Below, piece after piece: positions 17,001 through 24,410 of a stretch of DNA of 36,930 nt. Position numbers and translations under genes: made by a program. How positions within the stretch are numbered: position 1 is the stretch's first letter; each line of letters starts with the position of its first letter. Source of the DNA: Bacillota bacterium (GTDB taxonomy: Bacteria > Bacillota > Clostridia > Oscillospirales > Acutalibacteraceae); contig JAKJCA010000027.1 of the NCBI GenBank assembly GCA_022706685.1, positions 1-36,930 of the forward strand. The letters are read 5' to 3'. The notes beneath the pieces are model-generated. The model had not been told where the DNA came from. It did not search any database and worked only from the letters and a program-made list of their open reading frames with translations.

Positions 17001-18091
17001 ATGTCATGCCCACGATGTTCAAGCGCCTGGAAGACCTGACCGGGGTAAAGGCCGCGCAGGCCGATATTTTCGACCCCGCCGTTTACGAACTTTTCAGGAG
17101 CCCCGCGCCGCTCGGCGTGACCGCCGAGGATATCCTGTGCGAAACCGGCACGCTCTTCCTGCCCGAAATGGGCACCAAAAAGACCATCGGCATCATTCTG
17201 GAAGCCAAACCGAAAACCTTTGCCGACCTGTTGCAGATATCGGGCCTTTCCCACGGGACGGACGTGTGGAACGGCAACGCGCAAAGCCTCATCCGCAACG
17301 GCATCTGCGGCATCTCCGAGGTCATCGGCACCAGGGATTCCATCATGACCTATCTGATGCGTAAAGGAATGCGCCCGAGTTCGGCGTTCAAGATTATGGA
17401 AATCGTGCGCAAAGGCCGCGCGGCGGACCAGCTGACGGCCGAGCTGAAAAACGAGATGCGCGCCGCCCATGTGCCCGAGTGGTATATCGAGTCGTGCATA
17501 AAAATCAAATATATGTTCCCCAAAGCGCACGCCGCGGCTTATGTGCTCGACGCGCTGAGGTCCGGCTGGTATAAGATTTATTATCCCGCCGAGTTCTACG
17601 CCGCATACATGAGCCTGCGAACGGGCGACCTGGGCCGCGATATTCTCTCGCTGAGCCGCGCAGGCCTCAAGAAAAAAATCCTGGCGCTCCGCCAGGCGGA
17701 GGAGAAGCACAAGGCCTCCGCCAAAGACAAAGAGCATCTCCTGACGCTCGAACTGGTCAACGAGGCGGGCGCACGCAATATCGGCTTCTTAGGCGTCGAC
17801 CTGAAAAAATCCAAGGCGGAGGAATACGTCATCGAAAACGGCAACCTCCGTCTGCCTTTCAGCGCGCTTCCGGGGGTCGGCCCGGTCGCCGCGCGCAAAC
17901 TATATGACTTCCTTGTCTCCTGCGGCGGTGAGATACCGGGCATCGACTGGCTGAAAAAGAACGCCGGTATCTCCAAAACCGTCGTCGAAGCGCTCGAAAG
18001 CGCCGGCGCCCTCGCCGGTATTCCTGCCTGCGCGCCCAAAACCGGCAGGGAGGACGACATGGCCGCCTCGGGACAGCTCTCACTTTTTTGA
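14042..18091 (+). CDS. polC: DNA polymerase III alpha subunit, PolC type
   Basis: 1349 aa replicative polymerase typical of low-GC Gram-positive lineages, with built-in proofreading. Order of domains: short N-terminal region; OB fold (about 115-225); PHP part 1 with VELHAHTNMSALDA near 232; inserted DEDDh exonuclease (FDIETTGLD near 320, VAHNARFDINFLKAA, HHRALNDAEAL); PHP part 2; a zinc-finger-like segment (CPAC...CPRC near 805-835); palm with PDIDLNFSG near 857 and KLDILGH carrying the third Asp; HhH element PGVGPVAARKL near 1277; and a C-terminal QLSLF, the beta-clamp binding motif. It is somewhat shorter than the Bacillus protein (about 1440 aa), mainly at the N-terminus. It starts after GAGGAAA and is the last gene of the pyrH block. 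Confidence 0.97.
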   Translation: MKPEPFAVKIAPHVSDASLLSQLSGGLLTDVEYSEAANSIVFSVSFDQPVDPAVLEETEQAIRAAVGFGSVRIAARYPDTQPGAGPAAVRETAPRRQKRKYADLPIESGTERVLLGSLIRGKPLPIAQISHDSGRVNVFGEIFDVKEIKTRDGNSVIFEFCIADATGSFAAKAFVNIEEARRLRAGIMPGKGIIVRGTVQNDRYYGDYLINAESINLVGLIPKSDDAKHKRVELHAHTNMSALDAVISPKALIQQADAFGHSAVAITDHGCVQSFPEAADKISSYPDIKIIYGMEAYLAAAEPVVYGEAAGDFEGGFVVFDIETTGLDFAGDRIIEIGAVKFEQRTRAATFSTLINPGKVKLKPEIIALTGIDPGMLKDAPKEKQALEDFLRFCGDAVLVAHNARFDINFLKAACRRCGIAFRPSFVDALPLARALEPDLGNYRLDTLAKHFEVKDFGHHRALNDAEALLSIFVRLLARATGEGIQNLEQLRQLSVRVDPRARNTYHLILLVRDYTGLKNLYRLVSRSNCEFFKRVPRIPEEILNDYREGLLLGSACDSGELFRAILEGEDDETVDSVAAKYDYLEIQPAANSAHLIRESRVKNEEAIRNINKKIVDLAHRMGKLVAATGDVHFLKPEDAVFREILLDAQGYADADAQPPLYFRTTAEMLAEFAYLGEEAAYETVVTNTNRIAGMIEKITPVRDEQYRPKIEGSEEKLKNICDRRVVELYGDPLPEYVRERYDKELSSILKNDYAMLYIVAQMLVEYSERHGYHVGSRGSVGSSLTAFLTGTSEVNPLAPHYLCPACRYSEFFLDGSVGSGYDLPAKDCPRCGAKMLRDGQDIPFETFLGFSGEKVPDIDLNFSGEFQAKAHKYTEEIFGRDNVFKAGTILTVAEKTAFGYVKKWAEERGKSLPRSEENRLKMGITGVKRTTSQHPGGMVIIPSDMEIEDFTPVQFPADDEEKHTVTTHFDFDSLHDTILKLDILGHVMPTMFKRLEDLTGVKAAQADIFDPAVYELFRSPAPLGVTAEDILCETGTLFLPEMGTKKTIGIILEAKPKTFADLLQISGLSHGTDVWNGNAQSLIRNGICGISEVIGTRDSIMTYLMRKGMRPSSAFKIMEIVRKGRAADQLTAELKNEMRAAHVPEWYIESCIKIKYMFPKAHAAAYVLDALRSGWYKIYYPAEFYAAYMSLRTGDLGRDILSLSRAGLKKKILALRQAEEKHKASAKDKEHLLTLELVNEAGARNIGFLGVDLKKSKAEEYVIENGNLRLPFSALPGVGPVAARKLYDFLVSCGGEIPGIDWLKKNAGISKTVVEALESAGALAGIPACAPKTGREDDMAASGQLSLF

Positions 18092-18100
18092 GCCGCGGGG

Positions 18101-18129
18101 TTGACACCGTCAATTTAGCGTGGTAGCAT
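18101..18129 (+). promoter_or_regulatory. Predicted promoter of the his operon
   Basis: Consensus TTGACA (18101-18106), 17-nt spacer and TAGCAT (18124-18129), lying 9 nt after the polC stop codon. Transcription would start near 18136, so the leader is only about 44 nt. There is no room for a T-box or a histidine-leader attenuator. Confidence 0.72.
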
Positions 18130-18141
18130 AGTAGCATACTA
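18123..18141. promoter_or_regulatory. Candidate operator over the his promoter
   Basis: Two direct copies of GTAGCATA (18123-18130 and 18131-18138) overlap the -10 box and expected transcript start. The second copy is also part of an inverted repeat TAGTA-GCA-TACTA (18129-18141). This is a good place for a repressor. A TrpR-family histidine regulator (YerC/HisR) has been proposed for his genes in some Bacillota; linking it to this site is inference. Confidence 0.5.
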
Positions 18142-18179
18142 AAGCGATACGAACACGCCGCCGCGCAAAGGAGACCGCT

Positions 18180-19397
18180 GTGAACAAATACGCCAACATC
18201 ACGCCCGACGGCACACGGGACCTGCTTTTCGGGGAATGCGCCCTGCGTTCCTCGCTGCAGGAGAAACTCTCCGCTCTTTTCGAAAGCCGGGGCTACAGCC
18301 GCGTGCTGACTCCCGCGTTTGAGTTTTTCGACGTCTTCAACCGCAAGTCCTCCGGCTTTGCGGCGGAGAACCTCTATATGATGACCGACTCCTCGGGCAG
18401 AATGCTGGTCATGCGGCCGGACAGCACGCTGCCCATCGCCCGCGTGGCCGCGACGCGCCTGCGCGACGAAAAAACACCCATCCGCCTCTTTTATAACCAG
18501 CGTGTTTTCAAACGCGCGGACCCCTTTTCCGGCAGAAGGAACGAATCGACGCAAAGCGGCATCGAACTGCTCGGCGCGGGCGGCGAAAAGGCGGACCTCG
18601 AGGTCATCGTTACGGCGGCCGACGCCCTGGCTGCCTGCGGGGTGACGGACTATACCCTTGAAATCGGCCATGCCGGCATCTTTCAATCGCTCGCGAAAGC
18701 CCTCGACACCGACGAAGAGACACGGGCGGAAATCAGGGAACACATCGAAACGAAAAACCTCACCGCCCTCAACGAGCGGCTGGCGGCGCTGGGCGACAGC
18801 GAAGCGGTCCGCGCCCTTGCGGCGCTGCCGCGCCTTTTCGGCTCGACGCGTGTCCTTGAGGAAGCCGAAAAGATTTTTTCCGGCAGGGAAGAGAGGCACG
18901 CCGTCAAATACCTCGGCACGCTGGCGGGCAAACTCGCCGCCATCGGCCTGGGCGACAAAATACAGATCGACCTGGGCCTGGTCCACCGCAACCACTATTA
19001 TACGGGCGTCGTGTTCAGGGGTTTCGTCGAAGGTTCCGGCCTGACGGTGGTTTCGGGCGGTCGCTACGACAAGCTCGCGGGGGAATTCGGCAGGCCCATG
19101 CCCTCGACCGGCTTCGGCGTCGAAATCGATTCGCTTTCCGAAGTCCTGCTGGCGCGCAACAGCGCCGCGGCACCGCCGCCCCCGGCCGTCCTGGTATTCG
19201 GGCGCGAAGGTTTCGAAACGTTCGCGCTGCAGCGCTGCAGGGAACTCAGCGCCCGGGGTGTCGTTTGCGAGCATTGCATCTTCAACGGCGAGGACGAAGC
19301 GCACGACTATGCGCGCGTCAAGCATATCGAACGCCTCGAAATCATTTCGGAACAGGGAATCAGCACAGTGACGATAAAAAAGGAGACGATGACATGA
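18180..19397 (+). CDS. hisZ: ATP phosphoribosyltransferase regulatory subunit HisZ
   Basis: 405 aa HisRS-like protein that pairs with short-form HisG to make the histidine-sensitive enzyme for the first step of histidine synthesis. It keeps HisRS motifs 2 and 3 (PIRLFYNQRVFKRADP and TGFGVEID) but has VHRNHYYTG where HisRS has VRGLDYYT, so the catalytic arginine is gone, and the tRNA anticodon domain is reduced. That and its place directly before hisG identify HisZ rather than HisS. GTG start with AAAGGAGA upstream. It overlaps hisG by ATGA. Confidence 0.93.
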   Translation: MNKYANITPDGTRDLLFGECALRSSLQEKLSALFESRGYSRVLTPAFEFFDVFNRKSSGFAAENLYMMTDSSGRMLVMRPDSTLPIARVAATRLRDEKTPIRLFYNQRVFKRADPFSGRRNESTQSGIELLGAGGEKADLEVIVTAADALAACGVTDYTLEIGHAGIFQSLAKALDTDEETRAEIREHIETKNLTALNERLAALGDSEAVRALAALPRLFGSTRVLEEAEKIFSGREERHAVKYLGTLAGKLAAIGLGDKIQIDLGLVHRNHYYTGVVFRGFVEGSGLTVVSGGRYDKLAGEFGRPMPSTGFGVEIDSLSEVLLARNSAAAPPPPAVLVFGREGFETFALQRCRELSARGVVCEHCIFNGEDEAHDYARVKHIERLEIISEQGISTVTIKKETMT

Positions 19398-20026
19398 GAC
19401 CTTTGCGAATCGCGGTAACCAAGGGCAGGCTTGAAAAGAAAGCGGCGAACCTCTTTACGACCATGGGGCTCGATTGCGCGCGCTTCAACGCCAAAGGGCG
19501 CAAGCTGATTGTGCCGGTGGACGACTATGAGGTCGTCATCGCCAAGGCGGCCGATGTCATCACCTATGTCGAACAGGGCGCCTGCGACATCGGCATCGTC
19601 GGCAAAGACACCATCGTCGAATATGCCGCCGAGATTTATGAAACGACCGACCTCGGCTTCGGCAAATGCTTCTTTGCCCTCGCCGCCGAAAAAGGCAAGC
19701 ATTTTTATGAGGGCTACAACAAAAAGGTCATCGCCACCAAATACCCCAACGTGGCCCGCAAGTTCTTCGAGGGCAAGGGGATGGATGTCCGCATCATCAA
19801 AATCGAGGGTTCGGTGGAACTTGCGCCCCTGCTCGGCCTGGCCGACGCCATCGTCGATATTGTCGAAACCGGCACGACGCTGCGCGAAAACGGGCTGGAA
19901 GTGGTGGAGGAGATTATGCCCGTTTCCGCCAGAATCATCGTCAACATCGCCAGCATGAAAATGCGCAAGGAAGAGATCGAGTCCTTCCTTGCCGACGCGG
20001 AGACCGCAAAGGAGTTCATCGAATGA
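19394..20026 (+). CDS. hisG: ATP phosphoribosyltransferase catalytic subunit HisG, short form
   Basis: 210 aa, the short form without the C-terminal regulatory domain, which is why hisZ is needed. It joins ATP and PRPP to form phosphoribosyl-ATP. Motifs are IAVTKGRLEKKA at the N-terminus, DIGIVGKDTIVE, and the PRPP-binding loop DIVETGTTLRENGL. The ATG at 19394 overlaps the hisZ stop and has AAAAGGAGA upstream; the longer open frame from 19265 lies inside hisZ. Confidence 0.96.
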   Translation: MRPLRIAVTKGRLEKKAANLFTTMGLDCARFNAKGRKLIVPVDDYEVVIAKAADVITYVEQGACDIGIVGKDTIVEYAAEIYETTDLGFGKCFFALAAEKGKHFYEGYNKKVIATKYPNVARKFFEGKGMDVRIIKIEGSVELAPLLGLADAIVDIVETGTTLRENGLEVVEEIMPVSARIIVNIASMKMRKEEIESFLADAETAKEFIE

Positions 20027-21309
20027 TCACGATAACGGTAGCGGACGGTTTTGCCGAGCGCGCGCTTCTCGGCCAGCTGAAAACACGCAGCTCGGAGGTC
20101 GACCGCAAGGTGACGGCCGCGGTGAGCGAAATCATTTACAACGTCCAGCTCAACGGCGACGGCGCCATCGCGGAATACACGCTGCAGTTTGACGGCGCCC
20201 TTCCTCCCAAGACGGAACTCGGCCCCTTCGAGATGGAAACGGCGCTGAAAAACACGGATCCTGACCTGGTTTATTCGATGCAGAAAGCGGCCGAAAATAT
20301 CACCGCTTTCCACGAACGCCAGCGCCAGCAAAGCTGGCTGACCACTGAAGACAACGGCGCGATTCTTGGCCAGCGCGTCCGGGGCCTCGAGCGCGTCGGC
20401 ATCTACGTCCCGGGCGGGACGGCCGCCTACCCCTCGTCGGTGCTGATGAATGCCATCCCCGCCAAAATCGCCGGGGTTAAAGAGATTGTCATGGTCACGC
20501 CGCCCGGCCGCGGCGGTACGCCCAACAGCGATATCCTTGCCGCCGCCGCGATTGCCGGCGTCGACCGGGTGTTTCTCGTCGGCGGCGCCCAAGCCGTTGC
20601 CGGCCTGGCTTTCGGCACCGAAACCATCCCGAAGGTCGACAAAATCGTCGGCCCCGGCAACATCTATGTGGCGACGGCGAAGCGCCTGCTCTACGGTACG
20701 GTCGATATCGACATGGTGGCCGGCCCCAGCGAAATCCTTATCGTGGCAGACGCCTCGGCCGACCCGGCCTGCCTTGCGGCGGACCTGATGTCGCAGGCGG
20801 AGCACGACGAACTCGCCAGCGCGATTCTGCTGACCGATTCGCTCGAGACCGCGCAGGCAACCGTCCGCGAAATCGACAAGCAGATTGCCGCCATGCCGCG
20901 CAGGGACATCATCGAAAAATCGCTGCGCGATTACGGAGCTGTCATTGTCCTCGGCACGCTTGCCGAAGCGGTGGACCTCGCCAACGAACTTGCCGCGGAA
21001 CACGTCGAAATCTGCACGCAAAATCCGCTCGAGTACATCGGCATGATCGACAACGCCGGTTCGGTGTTCCTGGGCCACTATTCGCCGGAATGCCTGGGCG
21101 ACTATTATGCAGGGCCCAACCACGTCCTGCCCACCGGGGGCACGGCAAGGTTCTTTTCCCCGCTTTCTGTCGACAGTTTCGTCAAAAAATCCAGTTTTAT
21201 TTACTATACCCGCGCCGCCCTTGAGGAAGCCAGGGACCATGTCGCCGAAATCGCGCGCGCGGAAGGCCTGTTCGCCCACGAGAATTCACTTCAAGCGAGG
21301 TTCCGATAA
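20023..21309 (+). CDS. hisD: Histidinol dehydrogenase
   Basis: 428 aa, normal length. It carries out the last two NAD-linked oxidations from histidinol to histidine using zinc. Typical motifs are ERVGIYVPGGTAAYPSSVLMN, the VDIDMVAGPSEILI segment, QAEHDELASA (zinc ligands Gln and His) and the NHVLPTGGTARFFSPLSV segment. Start ATG overlaps the hisG stop by four bases. Confidence 0.97.
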   Translation: MITITVADGFAERALLGQLKTRSSEVDRKVTAAVSEIIYNVQLNGDGAIAEYTLQFDGALPPKTELGPFEMETALKNTDPDLVYSMQKAAENITAFHERQRQQSWLTTEDNGAILGQRVRGLERVGIYVPGGTAAYPSSVLMNAIPAKIAGVKEIVMVTPPGRGGTPNSDILAAAAIAGVDRVFLVGGAQAVAGLAFGTETIPKVDKIVGPGNIYVATAKRLLYGTVDIDMVAGPSEILIVADASADPACLAADLMSQAEHDELASAILLTDSLETAQATVREIDKQIAAMPRRDIIEKSLRDYGAVIVLGTLAEAVDLANELAAEHVEICTQNPLEYIGMIDNAGSVFLGHYSPECLGDYYAGPNHVLPTGGTARFFSPLSVDSFVKKSSFIYYTRAALEEARDHVAEIARAEGLFAHENSLQARFR

Positions 21310-22404
21310 ATGCCTTTCGAACTCAACGCCAAAATCAGAAACCTGTCCCCCTACGAGCCCGGCCAGGCGAAGGCCCGTATCCGCCTCGACGCGAACGAGT
21401 CGTTCCTGTCCCTGCCCGACGACGTCATGGCCGATATCCGCGCCTGCGTCGACGCGCTGCATTTCAACCGCTATCCCGACCCCTCCGCGGCGGACCTGTG
21501 CCGCGCGGCCGCCGCATGGTACGGCGTGCCGGCCGATTGCGTCACGGCGGGCAACGGCAGCGACGAACTGACAAGCATCCTTTTTTCCGCCTTCCTCCAA
21601 AAAGGGGACCGGGTTCTATGTTTCGAGCCGGATTTCAGCATGTACGCCTTTTACGGCTATCTGGCGGAGAGCGTTTGCATCCGGGCCAAGAAAAGGCCGG
21701 ACTATACTATCGACATACAAGCGGCGATAGAGACAGCCCGAGCCGAAAAGGCATCCATGGTGATTTTTTCCAACCCCTGCAACCCCACCTCGGTCGGTAT
21801 GAGCGAGCAGGAGGTGCTTGAAATCGTACGAAGCGTGGATGCCCTGGTGGTCGTCGACGAGGCGTATATGGATTTTTACGGCCGTTCGATTCTTCCGCGC
21901 CTGGCGGAGTTTGAGAATCTTGTCGTTCTGCGCACCATGTCCAAAGCCATGGGCCTGGCCGCGGCGAGAATCGGCTTTGCTTTTGCGTCGCCGTCGGTCA
22001 CTCGCGCGCTCAAGAGCGCAAAATCGCCATACAACGTCAACGCGCTCAGCCAGGCCATCGGCGCGGCGGTGTTCCGAAAGCCCGAAGCCATCACGCACTC
22101 GGTCAACCTCATCAAATCTTCGCGGGATATGCTCTGGCAGGAGTTCGGCCGCCTCGCGCGCGCCTTCCCCGACCAGCTGAGGCCCGTTGCGGCTGACGCG
22201 AATTTCGTGTATACTGAAACTGCTCAATGCGAAAAACTATTCGGGCATCTACTCGGCAGCGGCATTCTTGTTCGCCGCTTCGGCGATTGCCTGCGTGTCA
22301 CCGCGGGCCGCAATCTTGAGAACGTCGAGCTCATCGCGGCTGTCGAAAGTTTCTGTTCCTCATCAAGCGGCGGAGGAGATATCTTATGCGAAGCGCCCAA
22401 GTGA
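21310..22404 (+). CDS. hisC: Histidinol-phosphate aminotransferase
   Basis: 364 aa PLP enzyme converting imidazole acetol-phosphate and glutamate to histidinol phosphate. Markers are the N-terminal LDANES motif, TAGNGSDEL, FSNPCNPTS, VVDEAYMDF and the PLP lysine Lys212 in TMSKAMGLAAARIG. It begins at the base after the hisD stop. Its C-terminal end overlaps the hisB start by 19 nt and contains the hisB ribosome binding site. In the pathway it acts before the histidinol-phosphate phosphatase, which is not found in this operon. Confidence 0.95.
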   Translation: MPFELNAKIRNLSPYEPGQAKARIRLDANESFLSLPDDVMADIRACVDALHFNRYPDPSAADLCRAAAAWYGVPADCVTAGNGSDELTSILFSAFLQKGDRVLCFEPDFSMYAFYGYLAESVCIRAKKRPDYTIDIQAAIETARAEKASMVIFSNPCNPTSVGMSEQEVLEIVRSVDALVVVDEAYMDFYGRSILPRLAEFENLVVLRTMSKAMGLAAARIGFAFASPSVTRALKSAKSPYNVNALSQAIGAAVFRKPEAITHSVNLIKSSRDMLWQEFGRLARAFPDQLRPVAADANFVYTETAQCEKLFGHLLGSGILVRRFGDCLRVTAGRNLENVELIAAVESFCSSSSGGGDILCEAPK

Positions 22405-22964
22405 AACGCAAAACAAACGAAACGGAGATTTCCGTCCGGCTGAACCTCGACGGCGGCGAGGTGTCGGCCGATACGGGCATCGGCTTTTTTGACCATATGC
22501 TGTGCGCCTTCGGGGTTCACGGCGGTTTCGGCCTGGATGTCCGGGCGAAAGGGGACCTGGCGGTCGACGCCCACCACACCGTCGAGGACACCGGCATCGT
22601 GCTGGGCAAGGCTTTCGCCAAAGCGCTCGGCGGCAAAGGCGGCATCGCCCGTTTCGGCAGTTTCTATGTGCCGATGGACGAGGCGCTCGGCTTCGCGGCC
22701 GTCGATATCAGCGGCAGGCCCTTTATCGTTTTTGACGCGCGTTTCGACGAGCAGAAGGCGGGCGATTTCGACACCTGCCTGTGCGCCGAATTTTTCCGTG
22801 CGTTCGCTTTCAACGCCGGGTTTACGCTGCACCTGCGCTGCCTCGGGGGCAGCAATTCCCACCATAAAATCGAGGCGCTGTTCAAAGCCTGCGCTTACGC
22901 CGTGAGCATCGCCGCCGCCGTGAAAGTCGGGGGACCGGTCTCCACCAAAGGGGTACTCGGCTGA
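22386..22964 (+). CDS. hisB: Imidazoleglycerol-phosphate dehydratase
   Basis: 192 aa, the single-function form without a fused phosphatase. It dehydrates imidazoleglycerol phosphate using manganese bound by two HHxxE-type motifs, seen here as DAHHTVEDTG and NSHHKIEALF. GFFDHMLCAFGVHGGF is the usual N-terminal segment. GGAGGAGA precedes the ATG. The stop codon overlaps the hisA ATG by one base (TGATG), leaving no space for hisH, which usually sits here. Confidence 0.96.
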   Translation: MRSAQVKRKTNETEISVRLNLDGGEVSADTGIGFFDHMLCAFGVHGGFGLDVRAKGDLAVDAHHTVEDTGIVLGKAFAKALGGKGGIARFGSFYVPMDEALGFAAVDISGRPFIVFDARFDEQKAGDFDTCLCAEFFRAFAFNAGFTLHLRCLGGSNSHHKIEALFKACAYAVSIAAAVKVGGPVSTKGVLG

Positions 22965-23704
22965 TGCTGATTTTTCCGGCCATCGACATCAAAGCGGGCG
23001 AATGCGTCCGCCTTCGCAAGGGCGAGTTTTCCACGGCGGAGAAAGTTTCCGCCGACCCGCTCGAAACGGCGCGGGCTTTCCGCGCGGCGGGCGCCCGATG
23101 GCTGCATACCGTCGACCTGGACGCCGCCGTTTCCGGCAAACCGGTCAACAGCGCCGTCTTCGTCACCCTCGCGAAGGAAAGCGGCCTGCAAGTCCAGCTC
23201 GGCGGCGGCATCCGGTCGCTGGAGGACGCGCGGAATTATCTCTCGCAGGGTATCGCGCGCGTGGTATTCGGTTCCGCCGCGCTCAGCGACCCCTTCACGG
23301 TCGCCGCCGCGGTCCATGAGTTCGGCCACGAACGCGTCGCGGTGGGTATCGACGCCAAGGCGGGCAAAGCGGCCTCGGACGGCTGGACGCGCGTGAGCGC
23401 CGTCGACTATATCGCGCTGTCCCGCGTGATGGAAAAACTCGGGGTGCGATACATCATCTTTACCGACATCGACCGTGACGGAATGCTCTCGGGCCCCTGC
23501 CTGGAACGCCTGAAAAAGCTGAAAAAGTCCGTTTCCTGCCATATCATCGCCAGCGGCGGTGTCAGCAGCCTCGGCGACATCGCTGCGCTCAGGGAGGCGG
23601 GCATGTTCGGGGCCATTTGCGGCAGGAGCCTTTACAGCGGCAGTCTGTCTCTGAACGACGCCGTCAGGGCGGCGGAAGAGCCGAATGCGGAAAACAACGG
23701 ATAA
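22964..23704 (+). CDS. hisA: ProFAR isomerase (phosphoribosylformimino-AICAR-P isomerase)
   Basis: 246 aa beta/alpha barrel that opens the ribose of ProFAR to give PRFAR. The N-terminal [13 protein letters not shown] with the catalytic Asp, QLGGGIRS, and the second Asp in [10 protein letters not shown] match HisA; HisF would read VNKDGA and LTSMDRDGT-like motifs. The C-terminal phosphate loop ASGGVSS is present. The end at 23704 lies only 5 nt before hisI, where hisF normally stands. Confidence 0.94.
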   Translation: MLIFPAIDIKAGECVRLRKGEFSTAEKVSADPLETARAFRAAGARWLHTVDLDAAVSGKPVNSAVFVTLAKESGLQVQLGGGIRSLEDARNYLSQGIARVVFGSAALSDPFTVAAAVHEFGHERVAVGIDAKAGKAASDGWTRVSAVDYIALSRVMEKLGVRYIIFTDIDRDGMLSGPCLERLKKLKKSVSCHIIASGGVSSLGDIAALREAGMFGAICGRSLYSGSLSLNDAVRAAEEPNAENNG

Positions 23705-23709
23705 AATCT

Positions 23710-24069
23710 ATGGAAAGAAGAGATCAAGTGGACATCAACCGCCTGTTTTACAAGCAGGAACTCATCCCGGCCATCGTCAACGATTACAAAACCGGCAAAA
23801 CGCTGATGCTTGCCTATATGAACAAAGAGTCGCTGCTCAAGACCATGGAGACGGGGACCACCTGGTTCTACTCCCGCAAAAGACAAAAACTTTGGAATAA
23901 AGGCGAAACTTCCGGCCACACCCAGAAGGTGGTCAACATTTCCGTTGACTGCGACCAGGATACGCTGCTCATCAGGGTCATCCCCAACGGCCCGGCCTGC
24001 CATACCGGCCATACATCCTGTTTTTATACCAAACTGTGGTCAGCGAAATCGAAAGAGGAAAAGGAGTGA
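23710..24069 (+). CDS. hisI: Phosphoribosyl-AMP cyclohydrolase
   Basis: 119 aa, single-domain form. It hydrolyses the adenine ring of PR-AMP with zinc and magnesium. Motifs are [32 protein letters not shown] and the metal-binding CDQD together with [10 protein letters not shown]. The ATG at 23710 has only a weak GGAT site; a GTG at 23728 (start VDINRLF), preceded by AGAAGAGA, fits the usual MDIN-like N-terminus well and may be the real start (113 aa). Separate from hisE, which follows. Confidence 0.93.
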   Translation: MERRDQVDINRLFYKQELIPAIVNDYKTGKTLMLAYMNKESLLKTMETGTTWFYSRKRQKLWNKGETSGHTQKVVNISVDCDQDTLLIRVIPNGPACHTGHTSCFYTKLWSAKSKEEKE

Positions 24070-24074
24070 TCTTG

Positions 24075-24401
24075 ATGCAGGACGCCTTCGACAGCCTTTA
24101 CAGGACCATTACGCACCGCGTCGAAAATCCCATCGACGGATCCTACACCTGTTACCTGTTCGGGAAAGGTCTCGACAAAATTTTGAAAAAAGTCGGGGAG
24201 GAAGCGGCCGAAACCATCATCGCCGCCAAGAACGCGGACCATAAACAGCTCATCGACGAAATCGGCGACCTGATTTACCATGTCGAGATCCTCATGGCTT
24301 TCAAGGGGGTCACCCCGGAAGAAATCAGGACCGAACTGCTGCACCGGGCCCATAAATCCGGCAACCTCAAACCGGAACACCAGACCGATAAGGACACATA
24401 A
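24075..24401 (+). CDS. hisE: Phosphoribosyl-ATP pyrophosphatase
   Basis: 108 aa helical MazG-like enzyme that removes pyrophosphate from PR-ATP. KKVGEEAAETIIAAK and DEIGDLIYHVEILM carry the metal-binding acidic residues. ATG 24075 is set by AAGGAG eight bases upstream; the frame is open further up, within hisI. Last his gene; its stop is only 9 nt before the next gene, so transcription probably continues. Confidence 0.95.
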   Translation: MQDAFDSLYRTITHRVENPIDGSYTCYLFGKGLDKILKKVGEEAAETIIAAKNADHKQLIDEIGDLIYHVEILMAFKGVTPEEIRTELLHRAHKSGNLKPEHQTDKDT

Positions 24402-24410
24402 GGCGCGCGT

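Noticed and set aside
15716..17737. 673-codon open frame on the minus strand inside polC
   Set aside because: Shadow of polC codon bias; the plus-strand frame has all PolC catalytic motifs.
18092..18179. Possible T-box or histidine leader before hisZ
   Set aside because: The leader is only about 44 nt, with no T-box sequence, no His-codon leader peptide and no terminator hairpin.
19714..21279. 521-codon minus-strand open frame over hisG-hisD
   Set aside because: Shadow frame; low-complexity Gly/Arg/Asp composition and two well-supported his genes on the other strand.
22964..23704. Possibility that this barrel is HisF or a HisA/HisF dual enzyme
   Set aside because: The [13 protein letters not shown] and FTDIDRDGM motifs fit HisA; HisF-specific motifs are absent.
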